Assembly: GCA_028820495.1 (NCBI GenBank)
Contig: JAPPIX010000257.1
Location: 1 to 38,200 of the forward strand
Reading direction: 5' to 3'
Source of the DNA: Gammaproteobacteria bacterium
GTDB taxonomy: Bacteria; Pseudomonadota; Gammaproteobacteria; Pseudomonadales; Azotimanducaceae
DNA: 38,200 bases
The notes under the pieces were generated by a model. That model searched no databases and had not been told where the DNA came from. It saw nothing but the letters and a program-made list of their open reading frames with translations. Every line of letters begins with the position of its first letter. Position 1 is the first letter of the stretch. The position numbers were made by a program, and so were the translations under genes. This document shows, piece by piece, positions 33,494 through 38,200 of this stretch.

Positions 33494-34690
33494 GTGGCTT
33501 CCTTGGAGGAACTGCTCGGTATCACCCGCGAATTGGGACGGGACAAGTTCCTTGGCCGGGCAGCGCAATACGATGCCTCGGCGCGATTTCCGACCGAAAA
33601 TTACGCCGACCTGCGCGCCGCGGGCTTTCTCGGCCTTGTGATTCCCGAAGCCTACGGCGGCTTGGGGGTGGACTACACGGGCTATGCGCAGATATCGGCG
33701 GAGTTGGGCTTCTGGTGCGGCGCCACCGCGCTCACCTTCAACATGCACACCTGCTCCATGCTCTGGTCCGGCCGGCTGGCTGATGACTTGCCGATGAGCG
33801 GGGAGCAGCGCCGAGCCCACGAGGCGCGTCGGGCGGCCATATATGGCGGCGTGATCGAGGAGGGCCACCTGTTCGCGCAGCCCTTTTCCGAACCCAACAG
33901 CGCCGCGGCCGCCGGCAAGGCACCCTTCGGCACGGAGGCCGCGCCGGTGGAGGGCGGCTTCGTGATCAACGGACGCAAGCACTTCGCCTCCCTGTCCGGG
34001 CACGCGGACTACTATGGGGTGCTTTGCACCCTGACCGGGGAGAGTGCGCCGAACGCCGCCAACACTCTCTACTTGGCCATTCCCGGAGACGCGCCCGGAT
34101 TTTCGATCAGCGGCGACTGGAACGTGCTTGGCATGCGCGGCACGGTTTCCAACAACCTCGAATTCAATGACGTGTTCGTGCCGGCCAGCGCGGAGCTTCT
34201 GCCGACTGGCCTGTACTACTTGGCGGCGCGGGATTGGCCGCACATGTTTCTTACCCTGTGCCCCACCTACATGGGCATCGCCCGCGCCGCCTTCAGCTTC
34301 ACCTGCCAGTATCTGCGCGGCGAAGTGGCGGGTGGACCGCCGGCTGGCGCGAGCCTCGCGAGCCCCGTTAAGCAACTCGCCGTGGCCAACATGCGCATCC
34401 GGCTGGAGCAAACCGAGGCACTGTTCCAAAGGGCCATACGTGAGGCCAAGCACCAGCCGAGCAAAGCCGAGCGGCTGCGCGCCTATGCCGCCCAGTACAC
34501 GGTGATGGAGAACGCCAACGCCCTGTGCGTGGAGGCCATTCGGGTGTGCGGCGGACGCGCCATCTTCAAGAACCTGCGCTTGGAGCAACTCTACCGCGAC
34601 TCTCGCTGCGGCTCCCTGATGCTGCCTTGGACGCCGGACATTTGCGTCGAGCGGTTGGGAGCGGAGAGCCTCGAAGCGCCGTTGGAATGA
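33494..34690 (+). CDS. Acyl-CoA dehydrogenase family protein, atypical active site
   Basis: A 398-residue flavoprotein of the acyl-CoA dehydrogenase superfamily. N-terminal helices end in LRAAGFLGLVIPEAYGGLGV, the middle has AQPFSEPNSAAAA and GGFVINGRKHFASLSGHADY, and the beta domain has GDWNVLGMRGTVSNNLEF. The C-terminal VCGGRAIFKNLRLEQLYRDS followed by RCGSLMLPW lacks the usual YEG segment that gives the catalytic Glu in short- and medium-chain enzymes. It may therefore use another base or act as a flavin monooxygenase. GTG 33494 directly follows the hydrolase stop. An acyl-CoA ligase follows, so a CoA-thioester substrate is plausible. Confidence 0.85.
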   Translation: MASLEELLGITRELGRDKFLGRAAQYDASARFPTENYADLRAAGFLGLVIPEAYGGLGVDYTGYAQISAELGFWCGATALTFNMHTCSMLWSGRLADDLPMSGEQRRAHEARRAAIYGGVIEEGHLFAQPFSEPNSAAAAGKAPFGTEAAPVEGGFVINGRKHFASLSGHADYYGVLCTLTGESAPNAANTLYLAIPGDAPGFSISGDWNVLGMRGTVSNNLEFNDVFVPASAELLPTGLYYLAARDWPHMFLTLCPTYMGIARAAFSFTCQYLRGEVAGGPPAGASLASPVKQLAVANMRIRLEQTEALFQRAIREAKHQPSKAERLRAYAAQYTVMENANALCVEAIRVCGGRAIFKNLRLEQLYRDSRCGSLMLPWTPDICVERLGAESLEAPLE

Positions 34691-34727
34691 CTTGGCTCAG
34701 CAATCCCTGTCAAGGCGCTAACCTTCA

Positions 34728-36233
34728 ATGAAGAGCCTAGGTGACTGGATTCGCCACAACGCCGAGTGGGCGGGCGAACGCCTCGCGTTGGGCCTCGGCG
34801 AGGAGCGCTACACGTATTGGCAAATGGACCGGGCGGTGGCGCAGCGGCGCAACCTGCTGGTAGAGGTGCTCGGTGCCGAGCCCGGCGACCGGATCGCCTT
34901 TCTCGACTTCAACGCCTGCGAAGTGCCGCTGCTGCTGTTTGCCTGCGCTCGCGCCGGATGCGTGTTCATGCCGCTCAACAACCGCCTCGCGGTGCCGGAG
35001 CTGCGGGCGATCGTGGCCCACAGCGAAGTGCGGTATCTGTGCGTTGGGGGGGAGTTCGCCCCGGTGGCCGCCGAGATTCAGCAGGCCCTTCCCAAGTTGC
35101 AGTGTTTCAACATGGACACCGACTATCCCGGCTTGCTCGCCCGCGCCGAAGAGCGCGACAACGACGACCTTGGCGCCTTGGATGATCCGGCGCTGCTGAT
35201 CTACACATCGGGAACCACGGGCCAGGCGAAAGGTGTGCTGCACACGCAGCGGGCCCTGTTCTACAACGCGCTCAATGCCATTCACGCCCAGGAAATGAGC
35301 GTGCGCGACCATGTGCTGAGCGTCCTGCCGCTGTTCCACTCTGGGGGCCTCAACATCCAAACTTCCCCGGCCTTCTATGCTGGAGCCCGCGTCAGCCTGT
35401 TGCGCCGTTTTGACGCCGGGGAGACCTTGAGGGCCATCGAGACCCTGCGACCGACGTTGTTCCTGGCTGTTCCGGCGGTAATTCAAGCCTTGGTCGATCA
35501 CCCCCGCTGGATGGACACCGACCTGTCCTGCCTGCGCATGGTGGGCACCGGTTCATCCACGGTGCCGGACGCCCTGCTGAACGCTTGGCACGACCGGGGG
35601 GTGCCGGCGACGCAGATCTATGGCTTGACCGAAAGCGCCCCGACCGCCATCTGCCTGCCCATCGCGGACGCCCAAGCCAAGCAGGGCTCAGCCGGCAAGC
35701 CCGCCATGCACTGCGAAGCCCGCATCGTCGATGATGACGGACGGATCGTCGAGGGTTCCGAGCCTGGCGAAATCCAGCTTCGGGGCCCCAATCTCTTTTC
35801 GGCGTACTTCAAGGAACCTGAACTCACGGCAAGCGCTTTCGACGGCAGCTGGTTCCGAACCGGCGACATCGGCCACCGCGACGCGGACGGCTTCTACACC
35901 ATCGACGACCGCAAGAAGGACGTGATCATCTCCGGCGGCGAGAACATCTACCCCGCAGAGATCGAGAACATCCTGGCCGACATGCCCGAACTCGCCGAGT
36001 ACGCCGTGGTGGGCGCTCCGAGCGAGCGCTGGGGCCAGGCGCCGGTGGCCTGCATCGTGCTCCGGGAAGGCGAATCGCTCGACGAGCGCCAACTGCTGGC
36101 CCGCTTCAACGGCTTGCTGGCCCGCTACAAGCATCCCCGGTCGGTGCTGTTCCTCCCCGCGCTGCCCCGCAACGCCATGGGCAAGGTGCTGAAGTACCAA
36201 TTGCGGGAGCAGTTCAACGAAGTCGGTCCATAA
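34728..36233 (+). CDS. Class I AMP-dependent acyl-CoA ligase
   Basis: A 501-residue adenylate-forming enzyme that activates a carboxylic acid with ATP and joins it to CoA. The phosphate-binding A3 loop is YTSGTTGQAKG (159-169), the A5 region YGLTESAPTA, the hinge motif SWFRTGDIGHRDADGF followed by the DRKKD hinge, then GGENIYPAEIE, and the catalytic lysine K486 in NAMGKVLKY. The size fits medium-chain fatty acid, aromatic acid or malonyl-CoA-type ligases. It ends the rightward NicX-like operon, 37 bp after the dehydrogenase. It converges on the permease gene with six bases between stops. Confidence 0.9.
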   Translation: MKSLGDWIRHNAEWAGERLALGLGEERYTYWQMDRAVAQRRNLLVEVLGAEPGDRIAFLDFNACEVPLLLFACARAGCVFMPLNNRLAVPELRAIVAHSEVRYLCVGGEFAPVAAEIQQALPKLQCFNMDTDYPGLLARAEERDNDDLGALDDPALLIYTSGTTGQAKGVLHTQRALFYNALNAIHAQEMSVRDHVLSVLPLFHSGGLNIQTSPAFYAGARVSLLRRFDAGETLRAIETLRPTLFLAVPAVIQALVDHPRWMDTDLSCLRMVGTGSSTVPDALLNAWHDRGVPATQIYGLTESAPTAICLPIADAQAKQGSAGKPAMHCEARIVDDDGRIVEGSEPGEIQLRGPNLFSAYFKEPELTASAFDGSWFRTGDIGHRDADGFYTIDDRKKDVIISGGENIYPAEIENILADMPELAEYAVVGAPSERWGQAPVACIVLREGESLDERQLLARFNGLLARYKHPRSVLFLPALPRNAMGKVLKYQLREQFNEVGP

Positions 36234-36239
36234 AGCCCA

Positions 36240-37706
36240 TCACCCAAGCTCCCGCTCCGCTAAGGCGATGGCTTCGAACTCCTCTTCCGGCGCGTTGGCC
36301 ACGAGGTGGTGGCGGCTGTAGAAGAAGAAGTAGGCGACCATGGCGAGGTAGAACGCCGCGCTCCAGATCGCCGCGTCCTGGTTGGCCAGGAAGGTGGACA
36401 GGAAGGCCACCACGGACAGTGCCAGCGCTACCCCTGCGGTGAGGGTGCCGCCGGGCGTGCGGTAGGGACGCTCCAAATCCGGTTCGGTACGGCGCAGCAC
36501 GATGTGGGAGAAGGTCATCAGGGCGTAGGAGATGGTGGCGCCGAACACCGCCATGGTCAGCATCAGGTCGCCTTCGCCGGTGAGCGACAGCAGGAAGCCC
36601 AGCAGGCCGGGCACCACCAAGGCCAGCACCGGGGCCTTGCGGCGGTTGGTCACCGACAGCGCTCTTGGCAGGTAGCCCGCCCGGGACAGCGCGAACACCT
36701 GCCGCGAATAAGCGTAGATGATCGAGAAGAAGCTGGCGATCAGCCCGCTCAAGCCCACCCAGTTCACGAAGGCCGCCAAAGCCGAGCCTTCGCCGTACAC
36801 GGCCTCCAAGGCCCCAACCAACGGGGCGCCGTGGTCCTTCATGAAGTCAGCTCCGGCGCTGCCCGGCGCCAGCGCCAGCACCAAGGCACCGAACAGAATC
36901 AGCACCAGCATGGCAGTGATGATGCCCCGGGGCATGTCCCGGGCCGGATCAGCTGCCTCCTCTGCTGCCAAGGGCACGCCCTCGACGGCCAGAAACAGCC
37001 AGATGGCGAACGGCAGCGCCGCCCAAACGCCGATGTAGCCCTCGGGCAAAAAGGCGCTGGCGCCGGTGGCGCGCTCGTTGACGGCGATGTCGAAGAGGTT
37101 GGCGGCATCGAAGTGGGGGGCCATGCCAACCGCGAAGACGCCAATGGCCAGCACCGCCAAGAGCGAGATGACGAACATCGTCTTCAGCGCTTCGCCAACG
37201 CCCCACAGATGGATGCCTACGAAAATCAGGTAGCTGCCCAGGTAAACCACCCATCCGTCGATGCCGACCAAGGCATTGACGTAGCCGCCGATGAACACCG
37301 CGATGGCGGCGGGGGCCAGCGCGTACTCCAGCAGGATGGCGGTGCCGGTCAGGTAGCCGCCCCAAGGGCCGAGCGCCCGGCGGGCGAAGCTGTAGCCGCC
37401 ACCGGCGGTCGGCAACGCGGCGGAGAGTTCCGCCAGGGTCAGCACCATGCACAGGTACATCGCGCCCATGACCAAGGTGGCGATCAGCATGCCGCCGAAG
37501 CCCCCTTGGGCCAGCCCTAGGTTCCAGCCCGCGTAGTCCCCTGAAATGACATAAGACACGCCAAGGCCAGCGAGCAGCACCCAGCCCGCAGCGCCCTTCT
37601 TGAGTTGGCGAGCCGCCAGGTAGTCGGCAGGCACCGATTCGTAATCCACCCCGCCGGCGGGGCCAGCAGGTGTATCCGTGGTGCGTTGATCCGATTCGAT
37701 TGCCAT
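36240..37706 (-). CDS. APC-family permease, ethanolamine permease type
   Basis: A 488-residue permease with about twelve membrane helices. The N-terminal part (DYLAARQLKKGAAGWVLLAG, VSYVISGDYAGWNLGLAQGG, ALPTAGGGYSFARRALGPWG) strongly recalls the ethanolamine permeases of Pseudomonas-type organisms (TIGR00908-like), secondary transporters that import ethanolamine or similar small amines. No ethanolamine ammonia-lyase or amine-oxidising gene is in the window, so the substrate is inferred from family alone. It starts at ATG 37706. A 125-bp gap separates it from the acyl-CoA dehydrogenase fragment upstream; nothing specific is seen there. Confidence 0.88.
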   Translation of the reverse strand: MAIESDQRTTDTPAGPAGGVDYESVPADYLAARQLKKGAAGWVLLAGLGVSYVISGDYAGWNLGLAQGGFGGMLIATLVMGAMYLCMVLTLAELSAALPTAGGGYSFARRALGPWGGYLTGTAILLEYALAPAAIAVFIGGYVNALVGIDGWVVYLGSYLIFVGIHLWGVGEALKTMFVISLLAVLAIGVFAVGMAPHFDAANLFDIAVNERATGASAFLPEGYIGVWAALPFAIWLFLAVEGVPLAAEEAADPARDMPRGIITAMLVLILFGALVLALAPGSAGADFMKDHGAPLVGALEAVYGEGSALAAFVNWVGLSGLIASFFSIIYAYSRQVFALSRAGYLPRALSVTNRRKAPVLALVVPGLLGFLLSLTGEGDLMLTMAVFGATISYALMTFSHIVLRRTEPDLERPYRTPGGTLTAGVALALSVVAFLSTFLANQDAAIWSAAFYLAMVAYFFFYSRHHLVANAPEEEFEAIALAERELG

Positions 37707-37831
37707 GGCCGTTTCCCCTACTCAGCGATTCTCCGGGGCTTGGGCGCAGATGGCGGAAGAGCAGCTAGGCTTGCTGGGGCCATTAAACTTGGTCGCGTAG
37801 CTGCCCTTGCAGCGCAGTTGATCAGGACGCC

Positions 37832-38200
37832 CTACTCGAACAGCTCACCGCCGCAGGCCGAGGCCGTGGTGCCGTGCTTCTCGAACGCCTTGATCACGTT
37901 GGCGCCGGCTCGCCAGCGATGCACCTCATCGGGGCCGTCCACCAGGCGTTGCGAGCGAATGCCGGTGTACCAGCGGGCCAAGGGGGTGTCGTGGCTGTAG
38001 CCGAGGGCGCCGTGCAACTGGATGGCGGTGTCCACCACCTGGTGCACCATGTTGGCCAGGAACACCTTGGCGATGCCGTTCTCCTGGCGTAGGTCCATGC
38101 CATTCTCCGCCTTGTAGGCGATGTGCAGCAGCATCAGGCGCGCCTTGTAGATTTCCGCGGCGCAGTCCGCGAGCATCCAGCGCACGCCTTGGCGGTCGGC
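37832..38200 (-). CDS. Acyl-CoA dehydrogenase, C-terminal part (cut by window edge)
   Basis: The last 122 residues of an acyl-CoA dehydrogenase; the frame stays open to base 38200 (ADRQG before VRWMLADCAAEI), so the gene begins outside the window. The visible part is the C-terminal helical domain with QVVDTAIQLHGALGYSHDTP and RSQRLVDGPDEVHRW, the FAD- and CoA-contacting segments of the subgroup that includes the FadE-like and choline-kinase-associated dehydrogenases. It reads in the same direction as the permease but with a 125-bp gap, so co-transcription is uncertain. Confidence 0.88.
   Translation of the reverse strand, partial: ADRQGVRWMLADCAAEIYKARLMLLHIAYKAENGMDLRQENGIAKVFLANMVHQVVDTAIQLHGALGYSHDTPLARWYTGIRSQRLVDGPDEVHRWRAGANVIKAFEKHGTTASACGGELFE

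Noticed and set aside
36306-37520. A 404-codon open frame on the plus strand.
   Set aside because: Antisense to the permease; the permease helices and family motifs are unmistakable.

Overview
The window is GC-rich bacterial DNA from a Gram-negative organism. A TonB-dependent outer-membrane receptor, a lipobox-bearing solute-binding protein, many short-spaced operons and catabolic families typical of Pseudomonadota all fit this. A gammaproteobacterium is my best guess, but no rRNA or housekeeping marker is present to fix the taxonomy. Nothing looks like a tRNA, rRNA, CRISPR array, insertion sequence or prophage.

Layout. 1-4571: an edge-truncated epoxide-hydrolase-like gene, a CDP-alcohol phosphatidyltransferase, a universal stress protein and a large MMPL/RND exporter, flanked by two paired palindromic REP-like repeats. 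4598-10843 and 23932-24882: the parts of a glycerol-type ABC transporter (glpV, glpU, glpQ, glpP, glpT, and far away glpS). The presumed glpSTPQUV operon is broken twice: by a Rieske oxygenase gene on the opposite strand (6469-7818) and by a 13 kb catabolic island (10943-23945).

The island has a nine-gene leftward unit (TonB receptor, VanA-like Rieske oxygenase, luciferase-like monooxygenase, SDR, HpaB-like phenol monooxygenase, BphC-class extradiol dioxygenase, semialdehyde dehydrogenase, FAH-family enzyme). It also has a rightward unit (azoreductase-like flavin reductase, group D flavin monooxygenase, LysR regulator). Both diverge from one 313-bp control region. Together they look like uptake, side-chain or O-alkyl removal, ring hydroxylation, meta cleavage and early processing of an unidentified aromatic compound. 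The enzymes for the last meta-pathway steps (hydratase, aldolase) are not here.

24906-31511: a small secreted protein, a DUF3604 protein, a three-part fusion (RelE-like region, SF1 helicase, ankyrin repeat), and a DUF4143-type AAA ATPase behind a palindromic operator. 31682-36233: a tight rightward operon with a NicX-like ring-opening dioxygenase, a NicD-like hydrolase, an atypical acyl-CoA dehydrogenase and an acyl-CoA ligase, possibly a route for a hydroxylated N-heteroaromatic. 36240-38200: an ethanolamine-permease-like APC transporter and the C-terminal part of another acyl-CoA dehydrogenase. The strongest candidates for new biology are the island inside the transporter operon, the NicX-like operon and the RelE-helicase-ankyrin fusion. 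All functions are read from sequence motifs; no database search was possible.
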